Positions 8,670-17,881 of a stretch of DNA of 64,000 nt are shown here, in pieces; the first letter of the stretch is position 1, and the number at the start of each line of letters is the position of its first letter. The stretch is from Burkholderiales bacterium. Lineage in GTDB: Bacteria > Pseudomonadota > Gammaproteobacteria > Burkholderiales > JAEUOS01. The notes under the pieces are model-generated. The model worked only from the letters and a program-made list of their open reading frames with translations, had not been told where the DNA came from and made no database searches. Made by a program: the position numbers and the translations under genes. Location: NCBI GenBank assembly GCA_016790695.1, contig JAEUOS010000141.1:1-64000 (forward strand). The letters are read 5' to 3'.

Positions 8670-9635
8670 ATGCAGTCCATCCGATTCATGGATATTGATC
8701 GGCTCGACCTCAACCTGCTGCGCGTGTTCGAGGCCGTGCTGCGCACCGGGCGCGTGACCGAGGCGGCCGACGCGCTCGACATGAGCCAGCCGGCGCTGTC
8801 GTTCGCGCTCGGCAAGCTGCGGCGCCACTTCGACGATCCGCTGTTCGTGCGCACCGCGGCCGGCATGCAGCCCACGCCGCTGGCGCAGGCGATGGCCGCG
8901 CCGGTGCGCGAGGCGCTCGACCTGCTGCGCACGCGCCTGGCGAAGAAGCCGGTGTTCGACCCCGCGCGCGCCGCGCGGACCTTCACCATCAGCCTGTCGG
9001 ACGCCGGCGAGATGGTGCTGCTGCCGCGGCTGCTCCGGCGCCTGCGGCGCGAGGCCCCCGGCGTGGACATCGCCTCGATCCAGCTGCCGCCGGCCGAACT
9101 CGAGGCCGCGATGGAACAGGGCGCGGTCGACCTGGCGGTCGGCTACTTTCCCGACCTGGTCAGGGAGGTGTACTACCAGCAGCGCCTGTTCTCGCAGCCC
9201 TTCGTCTGCATCATGAATGCGCGCCGCGCCCTGCCCGGCGGCAGGCTCACGATGAAGGCGTTTCTCGCCGCGTCGCATGCGGTGGTGCGCCCGCAGGGCC
9301 GCAGCCAGGAGGTGTTCGAGCGCAAGCTCGAGGAACTCGGGCTCGAGCGCCGCGTCGCCCTGTCGATCCCGCATTTCATGAGCGTGCCCTTCGTGGTGAT
9401 GGAATCCGACCTGATCGCCACCGTGCCCGAGGCGGTCGCCGAGTCGTTCGCGCGCATGGCGGGCCTGCGCGTGGCGCCGCTGCCGCTGCCGCTGGCGCGC
9501 GTCGACTTGAAGCAGCACTGGCACGCGCGCTACCACCGTGATCCGGCGAACCAGTGGCTGCGCGCGACCTTCGCCGAGGAATTCGGATCGCCGCCCGAGG
9601 CCCCCGGCCTGGCGCGACCGCGCCGCGCGCGCTGA
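8670..9635 (+). CDS. LysR-family transcriptional regulator (NodD-like)
   Basis: A 321-residue LysR regulator. The second Met (8688) opens the typical MDIDRLDLNLLRVFEAVL start. The first ATG at 8670 sits only two bases after GGAGA, so 8688 is a real alternative start. The helix-turn-helix is at GRVTEAADALDMSQPALSFALGKL, and the effector domain begins near residue 95. It is divergent from the Rieske oxygenase and is its likely regulator. The C-terminal tail is short and Arg/Pro-rich. Confidence 0.9.
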   Translation: MQSIRFMDIDRLDLNLLRVFEAVLRTGRVTEAADALDMSQPALSFALGKLRRHFDDPLFVRTAAGMQPTPLAQAMAAPVREALDLLRTRLAKKPVFDPARAARTFTISLSDAGEMVLLPRLLRRLRREAPGVDIASIQLPPAELEAAMEQGAVDLAVGYFPDLVREVYYQQRLFSQPFVCIMNARRALPGGRLTMKAFLAASHAVVRPQGRSQEVFERKLEELGLERRVALSIPHFMSVPFVVMESDLIATVPEAVAESFARMAGLRVAPLPLPLARVDLKQHWHARYHRDPANQWLRATFAEEFGSPPEAPGLARPRRAR

Positions 9636-9689
9636 TCCGCGGCCTGCCGCCGCGTGCCCGCGCGTGCCGCCGCCGGCGGCGCGGCCGGC

Positions 9690-10676
9690 TCAATCCGGCC
9701 GGATCTTGCGCTCGCGAATGATCGCCGAGTAGCGCTTGGCGTCCTCGGCCATGATCTGGGCCAGCTGTTGCGGCGACATCGGCGTCGGCTCGGCGCCGAT
9801 GGCGGCGATCGCGGTGCGCACCGCCGGCAGCGTGAGCGCGCGATTGATCTCGCGATTCAAGCGCGCGACGACGTCGGCCGGCATCGCGGCCGGCGCATAC
9901 ACCGAATGGGTGGTGCCGCCGTCGAAGCCCGGGAAGCCGGACTCGGCCAGGGTCGGCACGTCGGGGAACTGCGACGAGCGCGTCAGCATCGCCACGCCGA
10001 GCATGCGCAGCTTGCCCGAGCGCACATGCGGGAACGAGATGCCGGGGTCGAACGCGTAGTCGATCTGCCCGCCGAGCAGGTCCTGCAGCGCCGGTGCCGA
10101 GCCGCGATAGGGGATGTGCAGGCTGAACACCCCGGCCTGCGCCTTGAACATCTCGCCCACCACGTGCGGCGAGGAGCCGTTGCCCGGCGTGCCGTAGGAG
10201 AGCCTGCCCGGGTTGGCCTTGAGGTGGGCGACGAATTCCTTGAGGTTGCGCGGCGGCAGGTCGGCGCGCATGACCAGGAAGAGCCCGATGCGCGCGATCG
10301 CGGCGACCGGCTGCAGGTCGCGGTTGGGGTCGAACGACAGCTGGTTGAGGTAGGGATTGACGGAGATCACGCTGCCGGCGGTCGCGAGGATGGTGTAGCC
10401 GTCGGTGGACTTGGCCACCGCCTCGGCGCCGATCGCGCCGGCGGCGCCGGTGCGGTTCTCGATCACCACGGTCTGGCCGAGCGCGTCCTGCAGCGGCTGC
10501 GCGATCGCGCGCCCGACCACGTCCGGCGAGGACCCCGGCGGCAGGTTGATGATCATGCGCACCGGTCGCTGCGGCCAGGCGCCCTGGGCCTGGACGGCGG
10601 CGGGCGCGAGCGCGCCGAGCGCGGCGGCCGCGCCGGCGGCCGCAATGCGGCGGCGTGTCGGGGAGGGAAGGGTCAC
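9690..10676 (-). CDS. Bug-family (TctC-like) periplasmic solute receptor
   Basis: A 328-residue receptor with an N-terminal signal (SPTRRRIAAAGAAAALGALAPAAVQAQG). The triple Arg suggests possible Tat routing. The mature protein begins AWPQRPVRMIINLPPGSSPD. Ligand-cleft blocks IENRTGAAGAIGAEAVAKS, PYRGSAPALQDLLGGQIDYAFD and PTLAESGFPGFD match the family. It ends IRERKIRPD, as many Bug proteins do. It is oriented toward, but separated from, the LysR gene at 8670; no membrane component is nearby. Confidence 0.9.
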   Translation of the reverse strand: MTLPSPTRRRIAAAGAAAALGALAPAAVQAQGAWPQRPVRMIINLPPGSSPDVVGRAIAQPLQDALGQTVVIENRTGAAGAIGAEAVAKSTDGYTILATAGSVISVNPYLNQLSFDPNRDLQPVAAIARIGLFLVMRADLPPRNLKEFVAHLKANPGRLSYGTPGNGSSPHVVGEMFKAQAGVFSLHIPYRGSAPALQDLLGGQIDYAFDPGISFPHVRSGKLRMLGVAMLTRSSQFPDVPTLAESGFPGFDGGTTHSVYAPAAMPADVVARLNREINRALTLPAVRTAIAAIGAEPTPMSPQQLAQIMAEDAKRYSAIIRERKIRPD

Positions 10677-10879
10677 GGCGGGCTCCTTGGAGGCGGGTTG
10701 TCAGCGCGGATTATCGTGACATCGCGCGGCGTCGTCGCGTCCCGGGCCGGAGGGAAAACCCTGAATTCGGGGGAAACCCTCGGCACGAGGCCGCGCGGCG
10801 CACGCGTTCCGCGTCTTCGCGGCGCGCCGCGTCGGGGGCGGGGCCTTGCCGTCATCGGGTCGGGTGCGCGCGCGGCGCC

Positions 10880-11788
10880 TCAGCCGAGGTCGGTGCCGGT
10901 GGGGCTGAAGTAGCCGGGGTTCGCGACGCGGCGCGCGCGCCACGGCACGCTGACCTCGTCCATCGCCTCGTCGTCGCCGGGCCGCGGCACCTGGGCGACG
11001 AGCGTGCCCTCGATGCTGTCGCCGCGCACCCGGCCGGCGCAGCTCATGCCGATGTAGCCCGCCCCGGGCAGCGTCATGCGCAGCGCGAACTGCAGCGCGT
11101 CGCCGCGCAGCACGACGTGCTGCAGGATCTCGCGCCGGTTGCCGACGCGCACCACGCCCTCGGCGTGCTGCATGCGCTGCTCGAACAGCGCGCTGAACCG
11201 GTAGGTGTTCGCGCCGATGGTCGCGTCCCACTGCCAGCCGCCCTCGATGCGGGCCGGCACGACCCAGCGCCGGATCGGGCTCGCGCCGCCGCCGGGATCG
11301 TCCACCGCGTCCGCGGGCCAGGTGCCGAGGTCCCAGGTGGCGGCGACCACGCGCGTGCCCGGCCGCGCCTGCGCCAGGATCTTGGGCCGCAGCAGGCGCA
11401 TCAGTTCCGGGAACAGCCACATGAAGATCACGTCGACCTTCGCGAGGTCGGCATCGAATGCATTCTGGTGCAGGAACCGCGCGCGGTCCGCGAGACCGCG
11501 CTGCTGCGCGGCGGCGTTCGCACGGTGCACGAGGTCCGCGTTGATGTCGACGCCGACCCCGCGCACGTCCGGCCGCGATTGCAGCGCGGCGAACACGATG
11601 CGGCCGTCGCCGGAGCCGAGGTCGATCACGTTGTCGCCGGCGCGCAGCGCGGCGATCTCGACCATGCGGCGGACGTTGTCGGGGTTGCTGCCGACGAACG
11701 GGGAGAAGCGCTCCTGGGCGCCGGCATCGAGCGCGCGCCATGCGGCGGCGCTCGCGACGAGGGAGAGGAAATGGCGTCGGGTGGTCAT
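10880..11788 (-). CDS. Exported class I SAM-dependent methyltransferase-like protein
   Basis: A 302-residue protein. The N-terminus MTTRRHFLSLVASAAAW has a twin-arginine motif followed by a hydrophobic stretch ending ALDAGAQE. Residues ~50-110 hold a class I methyltransferase core: VIDLGSGDGRI (SAM loop), GVGVDINADLV (acidic end of strand 2) and DVIFMWLFPELM. The C-terminal ~150 residues form an extra beta-rich region without a clear family, with repeated charged and aromatic positions. It resembles the two Tat-signal methyltransferase-like genes at 24171-25357. It lies 79 bp after a Bug gene and may be the last gene of that run. Substrate unknown. Confidence 0.75.
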   Translation of the reverse strand: MTTRRHFLSLVASAAAWRALDAGAQERFSPFVGSNPDNVRRMVEIAALRAGDNVIDLGSGDGRIVFAALQSRPDVRGVGVDINADLVHRANAAAQQRGLADRARFLHQNAFDADLAKVDVIFMWLFPELMRLLRPKILAQARPGTRVVAATWDLGTWPADAVDDPGGGASPIRRWVVPARIEGGWQWDATIGANTYRFSALFEQRMQHAEGVVRVGNRREILQHVVLRGDALQFALRMTLPGAGYIGMSCAGRVRGDSIEGTLVAQVPRPGDDEAMDEVSVPWRARRVANPGYFSPTGTDLG

Positions 11789-11867
11789 TCGGAGTCGGGA
11801 AGGTTGGGCGCGCCGACGCGGCGGTCGGGACGCGGGACGGAATGCTGCATCGACGGGTGCGGACCGC

Positions 11868-12857
11868 CTAGTCGACCTTGGCGCCCGATCGCCGGACGAT
11901 CGGAACCCACTTCGCCAGGTCGTCGGCGATCAGCCGGCCGAAGGCCGCCGGCGGTGCCGCCGCGGCGACGTCGAATCCCTGCTGCGCGAGGTTCTCGCGC
12001 ACGTCCGGCCGCGCGAGGATCCGGGCGATCTCCGCGTTCAGGCGATTGACGATCTCGGCCGGCAGCGTGGCGGGACCGACCCAGCCGAACCAGGTGTTGA
12101 CCTCGTATCCCTTGACGCCCTTCTCGTCCAGCGTCGGGACGTCGGGCAGCAGCGGCGAGCGCGCGAGGCTCGTCACCGCGAGCGCGCGCAGCTTGCCGCC
12201 GCGGATCTGGCTGATCACCGTGGGCGTGTTGAAGAAGCCCATCGCCACCTCGCCCGCCATCACCGCCTGGATCCCCTGCGGCGCGCCCTTGTACGGCACG
12301 TGCACCAGGTCCGTGCCGGTGAGCTGCGCGAACAGCACGCCGGAGAGGTGGTGCGAGGTGCCGCTGCCGCCGGAGGAGAAGGTGAGCACGCCGGGCCGCG
12401 CCCGGGCCGCCTCGATCACCGCGCGCGGCTCGCGCGCCTCGGCGTTGGGCGGCACGATCATCACGTTGGAGACGCCGCCGGTGAGCCCGATCGGCGCCAG
12501 ATCCTTGAGCGAGTCGTAGCCCGGCTTCGAATAGAGCGCCTGGTTGAACACCAGCGTGCCCTGCGAGGCGAAGCCGATGGTGTGGCCGTCGGGCGCGGCG
12601 CGCGCCATCTCGGCGGTGGCGATGGTGCCGCCGGCGCCGGGCTTGTTCTCCACCACCACCGGCTGCCCGAGCGACTTGGCGAGCTCGTTGCCGACCAGGC
12701 GCGAGATGATGTCGGCGGTGCTGCCGGCGGCCAGCGGCACCAGCAGCTTGATCTGCTTGGACGGCCAGGCCTGTGCGAACACCGGCGGCGCCGCCGCGAG
12801 GCAGGCGAGCGCGAGGGCGCCGAGGGCGCCACGGGTGCGGGGGGAGAACGGTCTCAT
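11868..12857 (-). CDS. Bug-family (TctC-like) periplasmic solute receptor
   Basis: A 329-residue receptor. The signal peptide MRPFSPRTRGALGALALACLAAAPPVFAQA is followed by WPSKQIKLLVPLAAGSTADI. The blocks VENKPGAGGTIATAEMA, PYKGAPQGIQAVMAGEVAMGF and LPDVPTLDEKGVKGYEVN are typical. AGGAA lies 6 bases before the ATG. It is downstream of the crotonase gene by 78 bp on the same strand, so it may bind the acid that the CoA-transferase/crotonase pair degrades. Confidence 0.9.
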   Translation of the reverse strand: MRPFSPRTRGALGALALACLAAAPPVFAQAWPSKQIKLLVPLAAGSTADIISRLVGNELAKSLGQPVVVENKPGAGGTIATAEMARAAPDGHTIGFASQGTLVFNQALYSKPGYDSLKDLAPIGLTGGVSNVMIVPPNAEAREPRAVIEAARARPGVLTFSSGGSGTSHHLSGVLFAQLTGTDLVHVPYKGAPQGIQAVMAGEVAMGFFNTPTVISQIRGGKLRALAVTSLARSPLLPDVPTLDEKGVKGYEVNTWFGWVGPATLPAEIVNRLNAEIARILARPDVRENLAQQGFDVAAAAPPAAFGRLIADDLAKWVPIVRRSGAKVD

Positions 12858-12935
12858 GCGGGTTCCTGACGGCGGGTTGGATCGGTTCGGGACGGGCCGA
12901 CGGGTGCGGCAGCACGTTGGCGCGGTGCCGCGCCC

Positions 12936-13733
12936 TCAGCGGCCGGTGAAGCGCGGCTTGCGCTTCTCGTTGAACGCGGCGATGCCCTCGCGCCGGTCCT
13001 CGGTGTCGAGCAGGCGGTAGTAGGCCTCGAGCTCGAGCCGGTAGCCGGTGCGCAGGTCGGTCTGCAGGCCGAAGTGGATCGACTTCTTGGCCTGGCGCAC
13101 CGACAGCGGCGCGCAGTCGGCGATGCGCTGCGCGGCGGCGAGCGCCTCGGCCACCACCGTGCCCGGCTCGCACAGCTGGTTGACCATGCCCCAGGCGTGC
13201 GCCTCGACGGCGGTGAACGGACGCGCCGACAGGATCAGCTCCTTGGCGCGGCGCTCGCCGACCGCGCGCGGCAGGTTCTGCGTGCCCATCGCGCCGGGCA
13301 TGATGCCGATGCGGCATTCGGTCTGCGCGAACTTCGCGTCGCGGTCGGCATAGATGAAGTCGCAGGTGAGCGCGGCCTCGAGGCCGCCGGCGTAGCAGAT
13401 GCCGTTGACCGCGGCGATCCACGGCACCGGGCTCTCGACGCGCAGCTCCGAGGAGCGCTCGGCGATCTCGTGCTGGATGGTCCAGTCGCGGATCGACTGC
13501 GTGTTGCGCACCTTGAGGTCGCCGCCGGCGGAGAACGCGCGGCCGGCGCCGGTGAGCACGACGCAGCGCACCCAGTCGGGGTCATGGTGCAGGCGCGTGA
13601 GCAGTTCGTGCGTGGCCACGCCCATCTCCATGTTCATCGCGTTGAGCACCTCGGGGCGGTTCATCGTCACCAGGAGGACATGCTCGCCGACCTTTTCGCA
13701 GGTCAGGACATCGCTCTTCGGGGGGTCGAACAT
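12936..13733 (-). CDS. Enoyl-CoA hydratase/isomerase (crotonase) family
   Basis: A 265-residue crotonase-fold enzyme. The oxyanion-hole blocks are GAGRAFSAGGDLK near residue 62 and NGICYAGGLEAALTCD near residue 110. Both catalytic Glu positions appear conserved: the Glu in AGGLEAAL and the Glu in TECRIGIMPG. It therefore probably hydrates an enoyl-CoA. The RBS GAGGAG overlaps the stop codon region of the upstream CoA-transferase gene 9 bp away, showing coupled expression. Likely role: beta-oxidation-like breakdown of the acid activated by that transferase. Confidence 0.88.
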   Translation of the reverse strand: MFDPPKSDVLTCEKVGEHVLLVTMNRPEVLNAMNMEMGVATHELLTRLHHDPDWVRCVVLTGAGRAFSAGGDLKVRNTQSIRDWTIQHEIAERSSELRVESPVPWIAAVNGICYAGGLEAALTCDFIYADRDAKFAQTECRIGIMPGAMGTQNLPRAVGERRAKELILSARPFTAVEAHAWGMVNQLCEPGTVVAEALAAAQRIADCAPLSVRQAKKSIHFGLQTDLRTGYRLELEAYYRLLDTEDRREGIAAFNEKRKPRFTGR

Positions 13734-13742
13734 GCGGGCTCC

Positions 13743-14957
13743 TCAGTCGGCCTTGGGCGTGTGCGCGCGCGCGGCGCCGGCGGCGATCATCCGGTCGATC
13801 TCGGCGTCGGCGAAGCCGGCTTCGGCGAGCACCGCGCGGGTCTGCTCGCCGAGGTGCGGCGCCGGCGACCAGTCGGCGCGCGCGCCCTCGGAAAGCGTGT
13901 TCGCGGGCATCAGGTCGAGGATGGTGCCCTCGGTCGGGTGCTCGCGCTCGCGGATGAAGCCGACGTCGGCCAGGTGCGGATCGTCGATCAGCGACTCGAG
14001 CGTGTGGTAGGGCCCGGCCGGGATGTCGTGTTCGCGGCACAGCGCCATCCAGAACGCCGTGGTGTGCTTCTTCATGCCCTCGGCGCGCAGCGCGAAGTAT
14101 TCCTTGACGTTGGCGAAGCGCGCGGCGACGCTGTCGAAGCGCGGGTCGGTCTTGAGATGCGCCAGGCCCATCGCGTCGAACAGCGGAAACACCTGGGCGT
14201 TGGTGTTGGCGGTGATCGAGATGTAGCCGTCGGCGGTCTTCATCGGCGTGTAGTAGGGGCTGACCAGGCGCGGGTCGCCGGCCTCGCCCAGCGGCGGGAC
14301 GTAGGTGCGGTTGTAGAGGTGCTCGGTCAGCACCTGGGTCGCCATGTTCTCGAACATCGGCACCTCGATCGACTGGCCGCGGCCGGTGCGTTCGCGGTGG
14401 AACAGCGCCATCGCGATCATCTGCACGGCGATCAGCCCGCCGGTGCGGTCGGCCAGCACGTAGGGCACGAAGCGCGGCTCGCCGAAGGCCTTCTCGATCA
14501 GGCCGGCGACGCCGCCGGCGCCCTGCACCACCGGGTCGTAGGCCGCCACCTTGGCGTAGCGGCCCTTCTGGCCGAAGCCGAACATGCCGCAATAGATGAT
14601 GTCGGGCCGGACCGCGCGCACCTCGTCGTAGGAGAGCTTCATGCGCGCCATCGAGTCGGGGCGCACGTTCCAGGTCATCACGTCGGCGTCCGCGAGCAGG
14701 CGCAGCAGCGCCTGGTGGCCGAGCGGATGCTTGAGGTCCAGGCAGATCGAGCGCTTGTTGCGGTTCAGGTGCAGGAACTTCGGCGCCATGCCCGGGGTGC
14801 GTCCGCGCCCGCCGAGGTGGCGGCCGACGTCGCCCTCGAAGCTCTCGACCTTGATCACCTCGGCGCCATGGTCGGCGAGGATCTGCGTGCACAGCGGGCC
14901 GATGACCACCGAGGTCAGGTCGACGACCTTGACGCCTTCGAGCATGCCGCCGGCCAT
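13743..14957 (-). CDS. Class III CoA-transferase (CaiB/BaiF family)
   Basis: A 404-residue CoA-transferase. N-terminal VVDLTSVVIGPLCTQILADHGAEVIKVE and LNRNKRSICLDLKHPLG are family signatures. The Asp in AAYDPVVQGAGG (about residue 145) corresponds to the catalytic Asp that forms the acyl anhydride. The start at 14957 lies 2 bp after the upstream Bug gene's stop; an internal ATG at 14945 is an alternative. The order Bug receptor, CoA-transferase, crotonase suggests uptake, CoA activation and hydration of an organic acid. The acid is unknown. Confidence 0.88.
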   Translation of the reverse strand: MAGGMLEGVKVVDLTSVVIGPLCTQILADHGAEVIKVESFEGDVGRHLGGRGRTPGMAPKFLHLNRNKRSICLDLKHPLGHQALLRLLADADVMTWNVRPDSMARMKLSYDEVRAVRPDIIYCGMFGFGQKGRYAKVAAYDPVVQGAGGVAGLIEKAFGEPRFVPYVLADRTGGLIAVQMIAMALFHRERTGRGQSIEVPMFENMATQVLTEHLYNRTYVPPLGEAGDPRLVSPYYTPMKTADGYISITANTNAQVFPLFDAMGLAHLKTDPRFDSVAARFANVKEYFALRAEGMKKHTTAFWMALCREHDIPAGPYHTLESLIDDPHLADVGFIREREHPTEGTILDLMPANTLSEGARADWSPAPHLGEQTRAVLAEAGFADAEIDRMIAAGAARAHTPKAD

Positions 14958-14959
14958 GG

Positions 14960-15940
14960 CTACTCGGGCTCCATGCCGGCGGCGCGCGTCACGCGTGCCC
15001 ACATCGCGGTGTCGCGCGCCTGCAGCGCGGCGAATTCCGCCGGCGAGAGCAGCTGCAGCTCGCCGCCGGTGTTCTCGTGCGCGGCGGCGTCGGCGCGCGC
15101 GGCGGCGTGCATCAGCGCATTCAGGCGCGCGACGATCTCCGGCGGCGTCCGCGCCGGCGCGTAGGCGCCGACCCAGTTGGTCAGCTCGTAGTCGGGATAG
15201 CCCTGCTCGATCATGGTCGGGATCGCCGGATACAGCGCCAGGCGCTTCCTGCCCGTGACCGCCAGCGCCTTCAGCTTGCCGCCCTGGACCAGCGGCATGC
15301 CGGTGCGCAGGTCGGTCCACATCATCGAGATCTGGCCGCCCATCAGGTCGGTCAGCGCCTGCGGCGCGCCCTTGTACGGCACGTGCAGCAGGTTGGTGCC
15401 GCTCATCATCTTGAACATCTCGCCGCCGATGCGCGACGGCGCGTTGCCGCTGGCGAAGCTGTACTTGCCGGGGTTGGCCCGGGCCAGCGCGGCGAGGTCG
15501 GCGACGCTGTTCGCCGGGAACGACGGCGCGACCACCAGCACGAAGGCGTTGTTGGAGAACGAGGTGATCGGGACGAAGTCCTTCACCGGGTCGTAGGGCA
15601 GCTTCCGGAACAGCGCCGGGTTGGCCGCATGGGTGGTGCCGGTGGTCACGAGGAGGGTGTAGCCGTCGGGCGGCGCCTTCGCCACCGCCTCGCAGGCGAT
15701 GAAGCCGTTGGCGCCGCCGCGGTTGTCGACCACCACCCCCTGGCCGGTCGCCCGGGTGATCTGCGGCGCGATCAGGCGCGCGACCTGGTCGGTGGCGCTG
15801 CCGGCGGGGAACGAGACGATGAAGCGGATCTGGCGGTTCGGAAAGGCCTCGGCCTGCGCGCGCGCGCGCGACGGCAGGGCGACCAGGAACGCGCCGGCCG
15901 CGGCGAGGCGGCGGCGCGCAGGGTCGGGAACGCGTCTCAT
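14960..15940 (-). CDS. Bug-family (TctC-like) periplasmic solute receptor
   Basis: A 326-residue receptor, first gene of the run reading down to 11868 or further. The signal peptide MRRVPDPARRRLAAAGAFLVAL ends near RARAQA, then FPNRQIRFIVSFPAGSATDQ. The blocks VDNRGGANGFIACEAVAKA, PYKGAPQALTDLMGGQISM and IPTMIEQGYPDYE are typical. GAGGAG lies 8 bases before the chosen ATG; the frame is open further upstream without signal-peptide character. It is divergent from the sulfatase gene, 142 bp away. Confidence 0.9.
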   Translation of the reverse strand: MRRVPDPARRRLAAAGAFLVALPSRARAQAEAFPNRQIRFIVSFPAGSATDQVARLIAPQITRATGQGVVVDNRGGANGFIACEAVAKAPPDGYTLLVTTGTTHAANPALFRKLPYDPVKDFVPITSFSNNAFVLVVAPSFPANSVADLAALARANPGKYSFASGNAPSRIGGEMFKMMSGTNLLHVPYKGAPQALTDLMGGQISMMWTDLRTGMPLVQGGKLKALAVTGRKRLALYPAIPTMIEQGYPDYELTNWVGAYAPARTPPEIVARLNALMHAAARADAAAHENTGGELQLLSPAEFAALQARDTAMWARVTRAAGMEPE

Positions 15941-16082
15941 GCGAAGTCTCCTCGGTGGTCCGTCGCGTGTCCGGGGCGAGCGGCCGGATCGTGTAGTCTC
16001 CCGGGGTGAACAGGATAGCAGCGCCCGCAGGCCGCTGCAGCCGTGCTGCCCGTCCGCCATCGAATCGAAGGAACGTCGTCCC

Positions 16083-17480
16083 ATGAAGCCGCGTGCGAAG
16101 CCCAACCTGCTGGTGATCCTCGTCGACGACCTGCGCCACGACGAGTTCGGCGCCGGCGGCCACCCGTACATGAAGACGCCGCACATCGACCGCCTCGCGG
16201 CCGAGGGGGCGCTGTTCGAGCGCGCGTTCCACACCACGCCGATCTGCTCGCCGAACCGCGCCTCGATCGTCACCGGGCAGTACGCGAGCCGCCACGGCAT
16301 CATCGACAACGTCGCGCGCGACGCGATGAGCCATCGCCTGCCGAACTACCACCTGGAGCTGCAGAAGCGCGGCTACCGCACCGCGCACATCGGCAAGTGG
16401 CACATGGGCAACGAGGGCGGGCCGCGTCCCGGCTACGACTACTGGGTGAGCTACGACGGCCACGGACGCATCGTCGACCCGCGCCTCAACCACGACGGCA
16501 GGTACGTGCAGCACCGGGGCTACATCACCGACATCATGAACACCCTGGCGGTGCAGTTCCTCGAGGACCACCACAAGTCGCGGTCGCGCAAGCCGTTCTC
16601 GCTGTTCTTCGCGCACAAGGCCGTGCACCCCGACGCCGAGCAGGCCGCCGACGGCACCTTCCGGGTCGACGGCTACGTCGCCGCGGAGCGCCACCGCGAC
16701 CTCTATCGCGGGTGCGTGTTCCCGAAGAAGCCCAACATGCTCTCGCCCGCGGAGGTCGTCAGGCAGAAGCCGGCCTGGGCCGAGTGCTTCGACATCAAGG
16801 CCACCGACCCCAGGGCGAAGCCGGTGCTCGCGGCGGTGCACTCGGGCGAGCAGGAGGAGGTGCGCCTGCGCGCGGCGATGATGGCGTCGGTCGACGAGGG
16901 GGTCGGGATGATTCTCGCGACGCTCGAGGCGCAGGGCAGGCTCGACGACACCTGCATCGTCTTTCTCGGCGACAACGGCTATTTCTTCGGCGAGCACGGC
17001 CTCGGGCCCGAGCGGCGCTTCGCCTACGAGGAGGGCATACGCTCGCCGTTCGTCGTGCGCTATCCGTCGAAGGTGAAGGCCGGCGCGCGCCTCCGCGACC
17101 TCGTCATCTGCCAGGACCTGGCGCCGACGTTCATCGAGCTGGCCGGCGGCCAGCCCGGCCCGCAGATCCAGGGGCGCTCGCTGCTGCCGCTGTTCGCCGG
17201 CCGGCGCGCCGGGTGGCGCAAGTCGCTGCTCGTCGAGTACTGGGCGGAGAACGCCATGCCCTGGCTCGTCGGCATGACCTACAAGGCGGTGCGCACCGAC
17301 CGCTACAAGCTCATCCACTGGGTCAACCGCGGCCGCGCCGGCGAGCTCGACGAGCTCTACGACCTCGAGCGCGATCCCCACGAGCTCCGGAACCTGATCG
17401 GCAGCCGCGCCGCCGCGCCGGTGCGCGCGAAGCTCTACCGCGAACTGCGCAAGCTCGCCGTCGAGGCGCTCGGCCTGTAG
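16083..17480 (+). CDS. Sulfatase (formylglycine-dependent, Cys type)
   Basis: A 465-residue sulfatase. C55-S-P-N-R59 followed by ASIVTG is the formylglycine motif (C-x-P-x-R), so it needs a formylglycine-generating enzyme. Metal ligands D15-D16 (VILVDDLRHD) and the LGDNGYFFGEHG block near residue 300 are present. There is no signal peptide, so it is likely cytoplasmic, unlike many periplasmic sulfatases. The start has AAGGAA upstream. The substrate, a sulfate ester or possibly a phosphonate ester, is unknown. No sulfate or maturase genes are adjacent. Confidence 0.88.
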   Translation: MKPRAKPNLLVILVDDLRHDEFGAGGHPYMKTPHIDRLAAEGALFERAFHTTPICSPNRASIVTGQYASRHGIIDNVARDAMSHRLPNYHLELQKRGYRTAHIGKWHMGNEGGPRPGYDYWVSYDGHGRIVDPRLNHDGRYVQHRGYITDIMNTLAVQFLEDHHKSRSRKPFSLFFAHKAVHPDAEQAADGTFRVDGYVAAERHRDLYRGCVFPKKPNMLSPAEVVRQKPAWAECFDIKATDPRAKPVLAAVHSGEQEEVRLRAAMMASVDEGVGMILATLEAQGRLDDTCIVFLGDNGYFFGEHGLGPERRFAYEEGIRSPFVVRYPSKVKAGARLRDLVICQDLAPTFIELAGGQPGPQIQGRSLLPLFAGRRAGWRKSLLVEYWAENAMPWLVGMTYKAVRTDRYKLIHWVNRGRAGELDELYDLERDPHELRNLIGSRAAAPVRAKLYRELRKLAVEALGL

Positions 17481-17488
17481 GCGTGCGG

Positions 17489-17881
17489 CTACTGCTGCGC
17501 GCCGGCCAGCGCGGCGGCCATCTTCTGGTGCAGCAGGTTGATCGCCTTCAGCGGGCGCACCATCACCTTGAACTCGACGATGCGGCCGTCGGCGCCCCAG
17601 CGGATCATGTCGACGCCGTTGATGCGGATGCCGTCGACCTCGGTCTCGAACTCGAGCACCGCCGAGTCCGGCGCGCGCCATTCGCCGAGGTAGCGGAAGC
17701 CGGCGTTGCCGAGCACCTGCAGCGCGGCGCCGAGGTAGGCGCGGGTGAGCGCGCGTCCCGCCTGCGGCGCGTGCACCACCGGCGAGATGAACACCACGGC
17801 GGGGTCGAGCAGCGCGTCGAGTGCGGCGAGGTCGCGGCGGGCGACCACCGCATGCCAGCGCGCGATGGTGTCGGGTGTCAT
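17489..17881 (-). CDS. SnoaL/NTF2-like small protein
   Basis: A 130-residue protein with the cone-shaped NTF2/ketosteroid-isomerase-like fold: TIARWHAVVARRDLAALDALLDPAVVFISPVVH, then VLEFETEVDGIRINGVDMIRWGADGRIVEFKVMVRP. This pattern is typical of nuclear transport factor 2 family proteins that act as isomerases, hydrolases or ligand binders. Its ATG overlaps the TGA of the formate/nitrite channel gene (ATGA at 17878-17881), so the two are translationally coupled, an unusual pairing. It converges on the sulfatase gene with an 8-bp gap. Confidence 0.75.
   Translation of the reverse strand: MTPDTIARWHAVVARRDLAALDALLDPAVVFISPVVHAPQAGRALTRAYLGAALQVLGNAGFRYLGEWRAPDSAVLEFETEVDGIRINGVDMIRWGADGRIVEFKVMVRPLKAINLLHQKMAAALAGAQQ

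Noticed and set aside
15858-15874. Alternating CG run as a regulatory repeat or Z-DNA element
   Set aside because: It lies inside the signal peptide region of a Bug gene and encodes Ala/Arg codons; runs of this kind are common throughout this GC-rich window.
13743-17681. Single 1312-codon minus-strand frame ending in the CoA-transferase
   Set aside because: Homology starts only at 14957, right after the Bug stop; the upstream part is a shadow of the Bug and sulfatase genes.
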